Position numbers and translations under genes: made by a program. Below the pieces are notes generated by a model that saw nothing but the letters and a program-made list of their open reading frames with translations, ran no database searches and was not told the origin of the DNA. Below are positions 1-11,755 of a DNA stretch of 64,000 nt, in pieces. Positions within the stretch are counted from its first letter, which is position 1. Each line of letters begins with the position of its first letter. The stretch spans positions 1 through 64,000 of the forward strand of contig MU271160.1 in NCBI GenBank assembly GCA_021432605.1, written 5' to 3'. The stretch comes from Coniochaeta sp. PMI_546. Lineage: Eukaryota > Ascomycota > Sordariomycetes > Coniochaetales > Coniochaetaceae.

Positions 1-94
1 CCTAACCCTAACCCTAACCCTAACCCTAACCCTAACCCTAACCCTAACCCTAACCCTAACCCTAACCCTAACCCTAACCCTAACCCTAACCCTA
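1..94. repeat. Telomere repeat array (CCCTAA)n
   Basis: About 15-16 perfect tandem copies of the hexamer CCCTAA begin at the first base. Read outward on the other strand this is TTAGGG, the usual telomere repeat of filamentous ascomycetes. The array marks this end of the window as a true chromosome end. Confidence 0.98.
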
Positions 95-134
95 AGTAAC
101 CCTAAGTAACCCTAAGTAAGTAACCCTAAGTACC
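92..134. repeat. Variant telomere repeats with GTAA insertions
   Basis: After the perfect hexamers the unit changes to ten-base units of the form CCCTAAGTAA, repeated about three times, then an irregular AAGTAACCCTAAGTAC. These look like degenerate or mis-templated telomere repeats at the junction between the array and the subtelomere. The bases just inside the junction belong to a decayed coding frame. Confidence 0.85.
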
Positions 135-1761
135 TTGCGAACTCCGCCTAGAACGCGAGTACCGTTTCTACGTCTACCTCGTCCAGTTCCTTCGGTTGTC
201 TTTCGAAGCCGGCCTCCAAAAAGAACAGCCGCGACCACCATAGTACGCCAGCGAGCAACCTTGTATACAAATGCGGCTCGGTAAAGCCTAACGGCCGCGC
301 CGTAATGCCTATTATTACGCAAAAGTATAGTAGCGGGCTTGCGTACGTTCTACCGCCGACCTTCTACTTGATAGAAGCTACTATGAGTAAAAATACCGCC
401 CGGTCGAGCTTGTCGGTCGGTCTCGTCGCGTTGTCGCCTACGCTATCCCCTATATCGTCCCCTACGTTATCTCTTACGTCGTCACTTTCGCTTCCTTCGT
501 CCTACTCTTCGTCTCCTCTGTCGTTAGAATACCCGTTATCCTAGCTACAGTTCTCTAGCTCGCTTAGCGCGTCTAATTCGTATACTACGTCTCCTAGCAA
601 GCTCTACTGTTCGTCCGTAAAGTAAACGGCTAGTTGGTCATACGCCTGCTCGCGCCTTACCTAGTATGCCCGTAAGCAAAAGCCCAAATAGCGTTGGCCG
701 ACCGACTTATACTTGCCTATCGACGTCTCTTTGCCTTTCCGCCCGAACGGCACGCCGGCCACGGCTATCGACGATATGCCCGCCAACTATTATAGCGACT
801 CGATCGGTACGCTATCTAGCCTCCAGTAATATCGTTTTACCTCTCGGTCGAAGCTTTCCGCTAGCCGTATCAAACGTATCCGTTCGCGGAACGTGTTTTC
901 GTCTTCGGCCTATTGCTACCGGTCCTTCGCCCCTCTTGCCCTAACCTACTCGGCGGCCTTATATACCTCGAGCTTATCCCTACTGCCGAAATGCCGTACC
1001 TAGCCTAGCCTTTTTACCCAAGCCGAATCGCGGTCTAAGTCCTCCTCGACGTCGCCCTATCGTAGCCGTACCTTGTCTTCCGCCTCTAGTTCTGTTACGG
1101 ACTCGGCGATTATCTTTTCCGCCGTGCTATCGTTCGTTACGTATTCTTCGTCCTACTTCTCGGCCCCGTACTTGACGATCTAATACCGTACGTAGTTACC
1201 GTGTAGCCAAGTCTGTAGCCGTACTTGTATCCATCTTGTTTCGGCTATACCGTATCTTGCCGTCCTCTAGTACCGTATGATATTGTCGTATGTCTTAGTT
1301 AAATACCGGTACGCTATATAGCTAAACCTATATATTACCTTAAGCGGCTGGATCGTTACGGTGCCGTCGGCCGGTAGCTTTGCGGTCTTCGGATCGCTTA
1401 GCTGTACGTTATTATAATAGTCCCGGATATCGTATAAGATCTGTCTTTTGAGCTGATACTCTCGTCTGAAATACGGTTCGATACTACGGCCCGGGCGGAC
1501 TACAGTTGTATATAGTCGATATATAAGCATCTGGTACGCCTCCTCCACTTTTACGTACTACTCTATTGTATCTGAACGTATAGTTAGTTCGGTGATTGAA
1601 GTATACCTTGCTTTTCTATCGTATATATTCTTTAGTATATACCTAAATGCGACCGTCTTGTACGGGTTGACGCGTTCAACTATCGCCGTAATTACGCTTA
1701 TTTGGTTACCCCTATCAGCCCCTATTCCTAGCTCTAGTCCGACCGCGACAACCTCAATCAC
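135..1761 (-). pseudogene. RIP-inactivated, telomere-truncated telomere-linked helicase-type ORF
   Basis: One minus-strand frame can be read from about 1761 to the telomere junction with no frameshift, broken only by TAG/TAA codons (for example at 1558-1560 and 1267-1269). Many stops sit where Trp or Gln is expected: in the frame near 1000 a WVKRLG segment is followed by a stop and then VRHF, as if TGG became TAG. TpA is very common and CpA nearly absent: bases 1261-1320 hold 12 TpA and no CpA. This is the RIP signature (CpA to TpA on both strands). The order of recognisable blocks, a W-x-K-R-x-G-W-like motif and then a LDRA...SPLLYF...LLAGVLWW region, resembles the large subtelomeric ORFs often linked to RecQ-like telomere-linked helicases in ascomycetes. 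That family assignment is from memory and tentative. The frame runs straight into the telomere repeats, so the gene's 3' part is lost. Confidence 0.6.
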
Positions 1762-2108
1762 CCGTTACTAAGCTTACTACGTATGAGCTTTACGTGCCGC
1801 CAAGTAGTCAAGTGCCTAAGAGCGTAAACTAAGCTGTAGTCTTGGTGCTCATGAGCACTAACGCTTTACCTTGTTACAATACTCACGAGCGTAAATAGGC
1901 GGGTTACGCCGGGGAAGCTAACCCAAACCCTAAGCTTGACTCCATGTGAACCCTAAGTTTTGGACCAATCAATTGGCGGGCCTTACGACAACCGTTTCTG
2001 TAGCAAAGCTCGGGCTACCTTTTCCGCTTTGTATGGCCGTTTATGGCAGAAACGGCCGCGAATAATACCTAGGATCACCTTCTTAGAAGAGTAAGCTTTC
2101 CTGTCGCA
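1762..2108. other. Spacer at the inner edge of the RIP tract
   Basis: CpA and TpG become common again from about 1780 onward. Two telomere-like ACCCTAAG strings occur near 1928 and 1950. No coding frame is supported. Confidence 0.5.
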
Positions 2109-3449
2109 GTGTCCGAGAACAACGAGCAGAAGGTCGCAGAGGACGACCCCGACCAGGCTCCCCGCCGCAGCATTATCGGCCATGCGCCAAGGATACCCTA
2201 CCCTTGTCCAACTGCAACGAGTCAGACCTCTATAATCACCTGCCAGAGCAACCCTAACGTAGAGTTTCCGACTACCCCTTCTGTCACCTCTTCCCAGACT
2301 ACGAATACATCGACCAAATCCCGAGCACGCAGTCTCAGCCCGACCAAGAAGACACAGAACCCTGGTGGCGCTGAGAAAGCCGATCCATCATATCGCGATC
2401 CAGGACAACGCGACCAACCAACCGCCACAAGACGTTCGCGGACTTTACAATCGGCTGTACGACATCACGGTGGAGCACTGACGCATTCTTGCTGGGGGAA
2501 GCACGGGAAATATCTGTCAGGCTGTAGGACGAAGGATAATATTTCGGAAGAGGGAGGGCGATGCATCTACAGTTGGTACCTCATCTTGCGGAGAGGATAC
2601 TCGGAAGGCGCAGGAACAAGCATGCACAACCGCTCTAACCGAGCTTGACAGGTTGCGCAAGCTCGAAAATGCAACATGGGAGTGCCGCGGACTCGGCCGC
2701 TGGGAGGCAGCCTGGAACTTGGAGGTTCATAGCCCACTCCTTGAGCTCGGCCTAGCTCATCATGGCCATACAAGGAGGGAACTAGTCACAATGGCGCAGA
2801 TCTCGAAAGCCTTTCTCCCACCTATGGATTCATTTTCTGCTACCGACTACGTTGACAGTAAGATGGTGGATTTCGTCCTAGTGCTCGCCCACATGGCTCG
2901 CGACATGATGAACAAACACCTGGGGAAAACGACAGCTCCAATGCTGGAGACAAGGGCGAGTATGGGCGCCTGGCACAGGCATTCAAGGAGGAGGTATAAT
3001 CGCAGCCACTAGGCTTCCAGTCTATCAATCAGACGGTGTACACGCCGTTGCTCTCCACGCCGATTGGGGTCAGTATCGAGACCAATGCAGATGGCGTAAG
3101 CGAAGAAGGGCGGATTCAGCTCGCTATCTGGGAGGCCGCATGGCATCAAATGATGAGCTATTCCCTCGGGGAACGCCGTGGCCGTAGTAGAGGGCCTGAT
3201 GGTTCCAGCCTCGTCTCGGATGGCGAGACTAGCAGGGTTGTCACGCTGCCGGCTCTTCTTATCATTGAGCACACATGGGTGCTATCGTTTGTTTGCGATA
3301 GAGGTGACAGGCTTGAGATTGTTAGAGATATGCCCCTAGATGACACAGGGAGTATCCTAGGATCATATACACTTCTAGCTGTAGTCCGCGAGCTGGGAGA
3401 CTGGATTCAAGGGCTATTTCGGTCATGGATCAGCGACTTGCTGTCTTGA
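2109..3449 (+). pseudogene. PD-(D/E)XK nuclease-like domain protein, frameshifted
   Basis: Three plus-strand pieces (about 2109-2648, 2653-2940 and 2943-3449) align in order with the fungal PD-(D/E)XK nuclease-like family. The start is a low-complexity Ser/Thr/Pro-rich N-terminus with an SLSPTKK motif. Next comes WNLEVHSPLLELGL, then KMVDFVLVL. After that follow PIGVSIETN, an LQ-x-WEAAWH-like helix, and a C-terminal GSYTLLAVVRELGDWIQGLF helix. The pieces lie in different frames. The frame that gives the C-terminus carries a TAA at 2997-2999, and two or more indels are needed to join the protein. Unlike its telomere-side neighbour it shows no RIP bias. The family is common in ascomycete subtelomeres and its members have no settled function. 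An unrecognised intron could explain one of the joins, so complete loss of function is likely but not proven. Confidence 0.65.
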
Positions 3450-3780
3450 AGGTCCTTGGCTAGCTAAATTCTTCGACTATATCCATTGGATTCTGTCTTC
3501 CAACCTTTATCACGAGGCATATAGTCACGTAAAGATCTGTCTAGATTGAAATCGTCTGCCGTTTGTCCAGGCGGCAAGATAGAAATCGAGGTGGCCGAGA
3601 AATCAGAGCTTGCACGTGGGGGCTGGCAGACCTGGAGCGGTGCTAGGCCAGTCGCGCTACGTATTGGGCGATTGAATTCGTGCACAGCGGCTGCCCTGCG
3701 AGGTGAACAGAGTTGGTCAAGTATGACCATCTTGACAGTATAAAGATAGATAACATCTGGCAGTATCTTGAACCTGGTTA
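3450..3780. other. Intergenic, no feature seen
   Basis: Spacer between the nuclease-like pseudogene and the converging FAD monooxygenase. Short open frames on both strands look random. Confidence 0.5.
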
Positions 3781-5397
3781 CTACATTACCGGCTGTGGAC
3801 TGAAAGCCTCCAGATCGAATTTCGTGTCAACGATCTCAGCTTTAACCTGTCCCGGTCTCAGGGCCTCGAAATGACCGCCAGCGGGAACCGCAAGTTCAAA
3901 TATGGTTCCCTTCTTACCGCTCTTGACTTCCTCGGCGATCCGGTCAAAGTGCTCATCGACATTGGCACGCGCATCGTGCTCAAATACCCAGTCTAGCCGG
4001 GGGATACTGAGCACGCCAGGGTGCTGCTCTATGAACTCGCGTGTCCACTCGATCTTGTGATATCCATCTCGATTCGAGATCGAAGACATGTGGATCACAT
4101 GCTGCCTGTTGAATCGGATGCGTTCAAACACTCGCAGCGCCAGCGGAACATCACCTTTCGCTTTGTCAAGGCATGAGGCGATGGCGACGCCATCCTCGAT
4201 TGACTGCGACGCTCCTTGGCCCGAAGTCGGGAGGTGGCAGTGGGCAGCATCGCCAAGAACAATCATTCGCGGGTTGTCCTGACGAGGTAGCCAAGAGGCA
4301 AGAGGGCCCCTCCAAACGAGCTTATAGTCGAGCAGGTTCTTGGGAGGCGTGATGCGTACCACTTCCTTGAACAGCTCGGGAAACCCTGTCTCGTCGAGAT
4401 AGGCCATCACATCTTCTACCTTGCCCGGAAAGCTCCAACCCTCCGTGATGTCGCCGTCATCCTTGTGAGTTAAGACCCAGCCCAGATCGCGTCCCTTGTT
4501 CCAACTGTAGATGAGACCGTGGAGATCGGTCCCTACCCACATGCCGGTAAAGTCATGATCAGGATCTGATCGAAGAGGAATTAGTTCGTCGTCAAGAAGG
4601 AGAGCAGATAGACGAGTGATGGGGACCGGGGTGCGATTATACGTACCACAGAATCTAGAGAGATGGATATTCTTTCTCATCTCTGGCGTAAGGGTGTAAT
4701 GCGCTCGAAAAATAGCATAGCCAGAGTTGATCTTGTTGTCTGGGAGTCCGAGAACCTTCTGTCTTGCTAGGGACTTGGGACCGTCGCAGCAGAGGACAAC
4801 ATCTCCCATGACCTTGAGACCGCTCTTACAAACAACGCCGACTCTGCGATCGACACCTTCGACACCTTCATCAACATAATCCACAACCTGCTCTCCGAGC
4901 TTGAACTCGACACCAAGACTCGTGGCGTAGTTGCTGATGACCTCGTGCATCTCCCCGCGATGGCCTGCAAACTGCTGGCAATCAGCATGGTTGATTCCTC
5001 AACCCAGTCTCGAGATGGTACTTACTTGTCGGCGCCTGTGGTGTGGGTATTTGAGCCATGGCTCTTCGGAGAGAAGCTCGTTCTTGGCATTGAAGATCTT
5101 GAATGTGTCGTTGTTGTTGATGCTCGTGCGCAGCAACTGATCGGCTATGCGACCATTGTCCCACGACTCCAGAATCATGCCACCGTTGCTGAAAAAGTCG
5201 ATGACGTCTCCTTGTGTCCTCGAGGTCGGGTACATCTCGATGACGGTCACGTTCATCTTCCGCAAGCGGCAGTCGATGGCAGCGGTCAAGCCGCAGAAGC
5301 CGAGGCCAACGATGACCACATCCAGCCCTACCGCCCCGGAGTCTGAACCGTCCGGAGCGGTGCTTCTGACAAAGTCGTCTACTGGCACGGATCCCAT
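3781..5397 (-). CDS. FAD-dependent monooxygenase, PHBH fold (salicylate-hydroxylase-like)
   Basis: Likely a flavoprotein hydroxylase that uses FAD and NAD(P)H to hydroxylate an aromatic or polyketide-type substrate. The model has two exons, complement(3781-4974, 5026-5397), joined in phase by a 51-nt GTAAGT...CAG intron, and gives 521 aa. The N-terminus has the dinucleotide-binding fold (DVVIVGLGFCGLTAAID, residues ~26-42). The C-terminal half has the FAD ribityl-binding GDAAHCHLPTSGQGASQSIEDG block near residue 365, where the canonical GDAAH is intact. There is no signal peptide, so it is probably cytosolic. The ATG at 5397 is the first in frame and leaves a plausible 25-residue leader. It is the outermost intact gene of the chromosome end and opens a block of oxidative genes. 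The substrate cannot be told from sequence. Confidence 0.87.
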
Positions 5398-6345
5398 GCT
5401 GTCGAATATCTCTTGGGGTATCTAGGGACTGTGGTTGCCTTGACGTGGGGTTCTTCGGACAGGTCTGCCTTCTTCTGTCTTAATGTCGAGGGGAGTTATA
5501 GGAAAGTCTAGAATAAATACCCTTCGCACTAGTGATACCATAGGTTGGGTACCTATAGATCATCACCACATGCCCCTGATAGCCAAGCGGGCGGAGTGGA
5601 TTTTAGATAGGTACTCCCTGGCTGTGTTTTTTTGGCCGAATGCCCTAGTGTATTTGGCTAGCGAAACTTTTGGATGCGCTAGGAAAGATCAGGACAGTCA
5701 ATTTGGCGGTCGAGGGCCATTACAGACGCGCAAAGGTTATCAAAATGGTCGCTCGAAATAAGGAGTTGGAGCCGGCCGATGGTGGCAGTTCTAAACTCGT
5801 CCGATCCCATACTGCAGCCACATACTACGAAGAAAATGTCCGAAAACATTTGTGGCCAGATCACCCAGGGCGCCAAACGAAATTACTCCGAAGCGTACGA
5901 CAGTCTGCAATCTGTATTGCTTTGTTGGTACGAGGTGATAGGCAAACAACGACCATGGTCGACGGGGCGGCCGATAATCACAGTACCCTTGAAGCAATAA
6001 CTCCTATACTAGGCGGCATCTGATCCTCATCCGGCGCAGCACATGGCCAAAGAGCTCTGGCGAATCAAATCTCGACGGACAATTACCTAGCGTGCGCTTA
6101 TCGGTATCACTGCGGAGAAACTCCAGCTGAAGGCGTGTGGAATGGAATCCGGGCTATTTCTTATCGCCACGACACTGGAAAGTAGTTCACTCACCTTGGC
6201 GTCCTGCACTGATGCAACCGAATATACCCGAGCGGACTTTCCCTCGCAGTGCCGCCTCGGGATTTTGCTTATGGGATTCCGCTCCATGAGACGAAACAGT
6301 ATACCATTAGAATCTCAGCTGCTCGTCTAACTGACTCTGGACGAC
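5398..6345. other. Intergenic between divergent monooxygenase and regulator genes
   Basis: Holds the promoters of the monooxygenase (-) and the first Zn2Cys6 regulator (+). Overlapping short frames at 5670-6023 show no recognisable motif and were not called. Confidence 0.5.
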
Positions 6346-9180
6346 ATGGCGGGTATGCTGCTTCTGGCCTGTGAAAACTGTCGGAAGCGCAAAGTAAGAC
6401 AGCCGCACGGCCTCTGAGGATCGTGAACACTGGACTGCATACCATAGCTGTGTCGCTGACCACGGAGCCCTCAGGTACGATGCTCAGGAACCCCGACGAT
6501 TGCATGCAGTAACTGCGAGAAGCAGAATGTTCCATGCCACTTTGACCTCAACAGGCGAAGGCGTGGTCCACGCCCGAAATGTCTGAACGGTGTCGGAGAG
6601 GCGCGGCGCCCTCAACAAAAGCATCCCGCCCCGACTTCAACGACGTCCGAGCCCGCCGCCGTTCTCCACCGCCACGCCGCTCGTGATCCGGGCGAGCTCA
6701 CCGAGAGGGAAGCTTCATTTTGTTCTGGTTCCATGGGGACTTGGAAATCACGCCTCATTGAGCTTTTCGGAGCTCAAGAGTACCGGTTGAATAGGTAGAT
6801 TCCCCTCCCTGTCCTCACCGTTCTGACGACGAGCTACGTGGTAGATGAAAGTGATCCGATTGCTTACATATTCAGCGAGTCTCTGGTGACTGTTGATCAG
6901 ACCTTACATCTGATCCTAATATTCTGTCTCACTGTCAACAGCCAACAATGCCCGGTATTATCGCCTTCAGCGGTCTTGCTCCTGCTGGAGAATGGCAAAA
7001 TCACGAGACACCTCTGCCACGCCATGTGTGCCGCCAGCACCCGATACTCGCAGCACGCTACGAGCAGAGGCTTTACGATAGGAGAAGCTTTCGCTGCCGA
7101 TGCAAGGGAGGCCTTGGCCTCACCATCACCAAATATAGACGTCGAAAATGCGCGGTTCCAGCAGCTGCTCAGCCTCTCTGTGCTTTCCTTGCATGAGACT
7201 TCTCGGGGCAACGGTCTCCAGGCTTGGTATGATATGAGTGAGTCTATGCAGTTTGGTCTTGTATCGAGCATCGTCATGGCGATTGTTAACAAGGTCTCTT
7301 CGAAGCCGCGGCGACTGCCGTTCTATCTTCTTTCCGGCACGACGTCGCGACTGCTCAAGATGCCCAATTACGCAGTGGGCTTGATATGGTCGCATCGTTT
7401 CTGCGAGTCGCGTCTGTGCTCCATTCGATCGGACAGTCGGTTCACTCTACCACCATTTCCTCGATGGACCTCAGTACCTCGCTCGAAGATACATCCTTAT
7501 TACTCGGCGCTTCATTTTCGCCTGGGATCTTGGTCCGACTTTCGGATCTCATGGCCCGGTGCATCGCTTTTTCACGAAAGGATCAAACGAAACTAACGCC
7601 AGCCCCTTGGTCGAGAGATTCGACATACATGGCGTTGAAGAAAGAGTTGGATGTCCTTTACATCATACATGGCGCCAATCGCGCAGTAGATATCGAGACT
7701 CTAGAGTTGCTGCAGAGGCAGGAGCTCGGTGCCGGGTACTATATTCTGTGCATAAGCATGCTCCACGTGATGAGGATGTTGCTTGACGCAGTCTTTGTGC
7801 CTATTCCTCTGGTGCCCATCACGAATTTGGCCCACAACGGGGACCGTGACTCAACCGTCTCACCCACGAGTCGAAGGCTTTCGACGCCTCGGAAGTCGAT
7901 GTATTTTCCAGCAGCTCCGCGAGTCTTTTGGTGCGAAAGGATGGCATGGTGTGCCCGAAGCGCCCGTGCTGTCACTTTGTTATGTCAGTTGATTATGAGG
8001 CAGCCGAGCGTTATACTGGTATGTCCCCAAGAGTCTCCGCGCACTTCTAGTCTCTAACGCTGCGTGGAAGCCGCCGTTCTTAGGCTACAGCCTGTTCCTT
8101 GCAGGGCTGGTTTTCCTCAATCAACTGCAGATGGAGACAGACAGTACCCGACTGGACGACTGCATCGACTACCTGAAGACCATCTTCACCGTGCTCAATG
8201 CCATGGGATCTTTCTTTGCTCCAGCACGTCTATGGGTCAACATGCTCTTTCAAGTCCATACTCTTGATCCAATGTCCGAGACAGAAGCGTTCGCGGCTGA
8301 CTCTTGCGATGTTTTTTCGTCCTTCTCGCGTCGGTTTCTGCGGCGCCTCGATGGACCGCGAGAGCCTCCGTACTGCCCACTCTCTGCGGATGATATCACA
8401 TTGGCTAAGGCTTCTCCGCCTTCAGCGGCTGGCCCAACTCGGGTCGCAAGCAGGTGGGATGCTCCTAACAGCTCGATCCAAATTGACCCGACGCTTGATC
8501 AAGCGCCTCAGGAGCCACTAGATCGATATCACGAAAGCCCCTCCGGCAACTCGACCAGCAGCCCAGATGCAAGTCCCAAGGGTTTACTTGAATCTTACAG
8601 GGCCGCTATAATAGAAACGGTGGAAAAAATGGGGGAGGAAGACCCCGAGAACTCACTAGAAATTGAATCGAACCCAGGATTCACGCAAAACGCAACATCT
8701 AAACGGGCGACGCAGGGCAGTCGGGAGAGCCCGCCGACCAGCGGTTTATACCACAGAGCAATGGATCAAAATTCTCGGTTAGCGTCTTGCCCTACTCCTA
8801 ATCATGTCGTAGACACGGAGACCCTGTCTATGTATACTGAGACGCGGAAGGACGATGTGGTGAGGAGTGGCGCCCTCAGTGCCGAATCTGGGTCCAATAC
8901 TCAACTGAACCTCGAATCCCACACGCTGGGACAAGATCTCTTCGCCCCCCTAGAGGACGAGCAGGTGGCAGCATTTTTTGTCTCAGATTTGGGCGTATCG
9001 GACCCGGGAAGCTTCGGTAGACACGCTCATAACGAAATCAGTGTTAACCAGGACATGATGGGTAGCTCATTTCCCAAGTTCTCGGTTGATTGGATGAACT
9101 CGAGACTTTCGTTGGACAGTGCACTGATGCGTCGAGACGGGGACTCGGACACAGCACCTGATCCCGACGACGAGACTTAG
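6346..9180 (+). CDS. Zn(II)2Cys6 fungal-specific transcription factor (exon model partly uncertain)
   Basis: A binuclear zinc cluster regulator. Exon 1 (6346-6393) encodes MAGMLLLACENCRKRK. An 81-nt GTAAGA...CAG intron (6394-6474) follows, and exon 2 continues with VRCSGTPTIACSNCEKQNVPC, completing the six-cysteine cluster and a basic RRRRGPRPK linker. The fungal transcription-factor middle homology region is recognisable: HLCHAMCAASTRYS and RGNGLQAW near 7010-7230, then a WSRDSTYMALKKELD segment near 7600-7680. The last intron (8019-8083, GTATGT, CTAAC branch, TTAG) joins in phase to exon 8084-9180, which has GYSLFLAGLVFL and a long Ser/Asp-rich acidic tail that may activate transcription. 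The stretches 6790-6970 and 7230-7560, and the join near 7830, need introns that I could not fix. A frameshift there is possible, so the gene could be damaged. It sits between the monooxygenase and a transporter and is a candidate local regulator. Confidence 0.7.
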
Positions 9181-10001
9181 TCGAATCTGAACTGTCACAT
9201 ACGACAACCCGTTGAATTGTCTTGGTCTACTTTAGACTTGAGAAGACGAAATCGTGACTCGCAGCACCAACGAAACCAGAATACCCACGTGGTAATTCAT
9301 TTGGGAGCCTTAAGTCTAGAACGACATGTTATTAACTGCATAGACACATATAAGTCGAAGCTTGGGGAGTGCTTCGCGTCGTGCCCACTGCTACGGCGAC
9401 AACACAGCAGAATTGAACAGAAATCTGGCCATGTTGCTTCTCAAGCACCAATGTTAGCGATTTTTATACTGTGTTTACTTGATCAGCAAGGGTTATCGCG
9501 ATGATAACAATCCAGTATAAGGAGATTATACCAAAAAAAGCACCGGCGCTACATGTCACTTTTCACGTGGCCTGATCAAGATTCCCAAATAGCGTTCATG
9601 GCGGAATGTCACCATAGACCGAGAGATGATATAGCCGTGAATGAAATAATCCATATCCGGTGCCATTGCTGAACTTCTGTGCGCCGGGAACCATGGTAAC
9701 CAAGATAAACAGTCGACATGGCTGTTGAGATGGAACAGGCAAAGAGGTCCGTGTCAACAGACCCGAAGCTATAGGGGTCTCAGCGTGCAAGGGCAGTGTT
9801 ACCTTTCCCAATAGTTGTTCAACAGACAATTAAGCTTTGCCATTAAAGCACTGATTTGAGCAACCGCAACAGCGGCAGGTGTGCAAAAGGGGGCATGATC
9901 AGCTTCTTCTGCATAGTCAACGGCTTGTCACCGAGCCATATCAATAATTACGATACAAGAACCATGTTCTATTGCTTCAAACTTGGGGTCTAACATGAGT
10001 T
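9181..10001. other. Intergenic, 3' sides of regulator and MFS transporter
   Basis: Convergent gene ends. No coding frame or repeat is supported in this stretch. Confidence 0.5.
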
Positions 10002-11755
10002 TTAGAGGCTCTTCTTACTTGCTTCCTTTTCTGATGTGTGAATTACCTCGACGGCATCCGTGAATTGAAAGTGAACAGTACCATCGAAGATCGCGTCCAC
10101 CTCTTCAAGGGTTTTGCCTGTAGTGAAGTGTCAGACAGTGCACAAGCCAGCATGTTATAGGAGATGATCTTGGGAAGCTGACCTTTCGTTTCAACGAATA
10201 GCCACCATATAATGACGACAGTACCTGCATCCCAAATCTGCGATGATTAGTGTACCGGTGAATAAATACGTGACAGGGGTAAGCTTACAGCGTTGATGGC
10301 ATAAAATTTCCAGCCGATGCGTTCCAGTGCCATGGGAAGAGTGTAGTTTAGCATGAGCTGAAAGAGATAGCCGATCAATTGAGCCAGGGCTGTACCCTTT
10401 CCTCGAAGGGAAAAGCGGAGGATTTCGACTGGGTACGTATACTCCAGAATCATCCAACAACTGGCAGCAGCCCACCAGAAGATGAAGGTCACCGCGATCG
10501 CTCCGTGACCTCTTCCATTTTCGGGGCCGAGGGCAGTAAGAACGGCCAACAACGCGAGACACACCGTCACGATGCTCGTGTTGGTAAGCATGATCGTCCT
10601 GCTCCCAAATCTATGACAAATCCACACACCCGACACAACCGAGAGGGCACCCCACACCGTGAGGCCCAGGTTGAGGTAAAGAACGGTATACGTCTCAGAG
10701 ATCCCTAGAGAGGCGAGGACCAGAGTGAAAAAGTATGGCAGGGTGTTTGCGCCGCAAGTCTGATAGAACACGTTAGTCAGAATGGCGATGATGAATCGAC
10801 GCCTGTCAGACGGCTTCTCTATAAGCGCCCTGAAGCTCTCATTGCTTTGCCGCTCAAACTCGATCGTCTGGGCGATTTCTTCGTACTCGGCGCGAATTAC
10901 GTCGTCTCTGTCGCCCTCAGTGGCAGGGTGAATGCGGTCCAAGACTCGTTTCGCGTCGTCTGCTCGGTCCTTGTATACCAGCCACCGGGGCGACTCGGGA
11001 GCGAGCAGTAGGACGAAACACGAGAGAAAAGGGGCAATGGCCTCGCCGAGGATGATGCCTCGCCAGCCCCAGTCGGTATCTGACTCGTAGACTGCAATGC
11101 CAGCAGCTGACACGACGATCCCTGTGAATGGCAGGCCAACCATGGTAACGTTTGCCAAGATGGCGTGCAGATGGCCCGTCGCTGCCTCCGCCACCAGGGT
11201 GGGCGCACAAACCCCGTTGATACCCAGGGATATACCAACAAGCGTGCGCCCAGCAAGTAACATCCCGACTGCGCACGACGGTCAGCTGTAGTCCATCTTG
11301 GCTTGTCAGAGGGCGGGGGGGGGGGGGGGGGGGGGGGCATACTGTTCTGCGCTGCAGCCTGTATGGCCACGCCGACCATGCCAATGCAGTTGCCAAGCCA
11401 TATAGTCCTCTTGCGGCCCAGGGAATCCATCAATGGTCCAACGAAGGGGGCAATTACTAGATTTCCAACATTGACGATGGCGATGCATAGTCCGATCCAT
11501 GTACTGTCAAGCGCGAAGTCTATTGAGAAATACCTTGTCAGCGAATGGGGGTTTCCTCAAGTGTGCTTCGCCGGTCGGCTCAGTTCTGCGACTTGAAAAT
11601 GCATATCAGAGGCGAGAGAAATACTCACACTCAAAATACCTCTCGCTGATCAGGAGCTGGTTCATCATGCCGGCATCGTAGGAGAAGTTCACTATGGCCA
11701 AGGTGGCCGAGAGCACCGTGGCTATCGAGGTGAGGGCTGATCTAGAGAGAGCCAT
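10002..11755 (-). CDS. MFS sugar-type transporter
   Basis: Plasma-membrane major facilitator of the sugar porter family, probably taking up a sugar, quinate or another polar carbon source. Five exons join in phase: complement(10002-10117, 10183-10237, 10289-11268, 11343-11519, 11629-11755), 484 aa. Family landmarks in order: NFSYDAGMMNQ at the end of helix 1, PLMDSLGRKRT (loop 2-3 motif), PESPRWL after helix 6, and the C-terminal VETKGKTLEEVD signature. The hydrophobic profile fits 12 helices. Intron 2 (11269-11342) contains a run of 23 consecutive C on the coding strand. It shares a 911-bp divergent promoter with the aldehyde dehydrogenase gene, which suggests joint control. Confidence 0.9.
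11315..11337. repeat. Poly-G/poly-C homopolymer, 23 bases
   Basis: An uninterrupted run of 23 G on the plus strand, inside intron 2 of the MFS gene just after its 5' splice site. Such runs are hypermutable and error-prone in sequencing. The exact length should be treated as uncertain. Confidence 0.9.

Noticed and set aside
305-944. Plus-strand open frames in the first kilobase, Ser/Thr/Leu-rich
   Set aside because: Shadows of the RIP-degraded minus-strand frame; the composition reflects its acidic region read in reverse.
9596-9829. Minus-strand 77-codon frame between regulator and transporter
   Set aside because: No homology-like pattern, and it lies in the common 3' region of two convergent genes.
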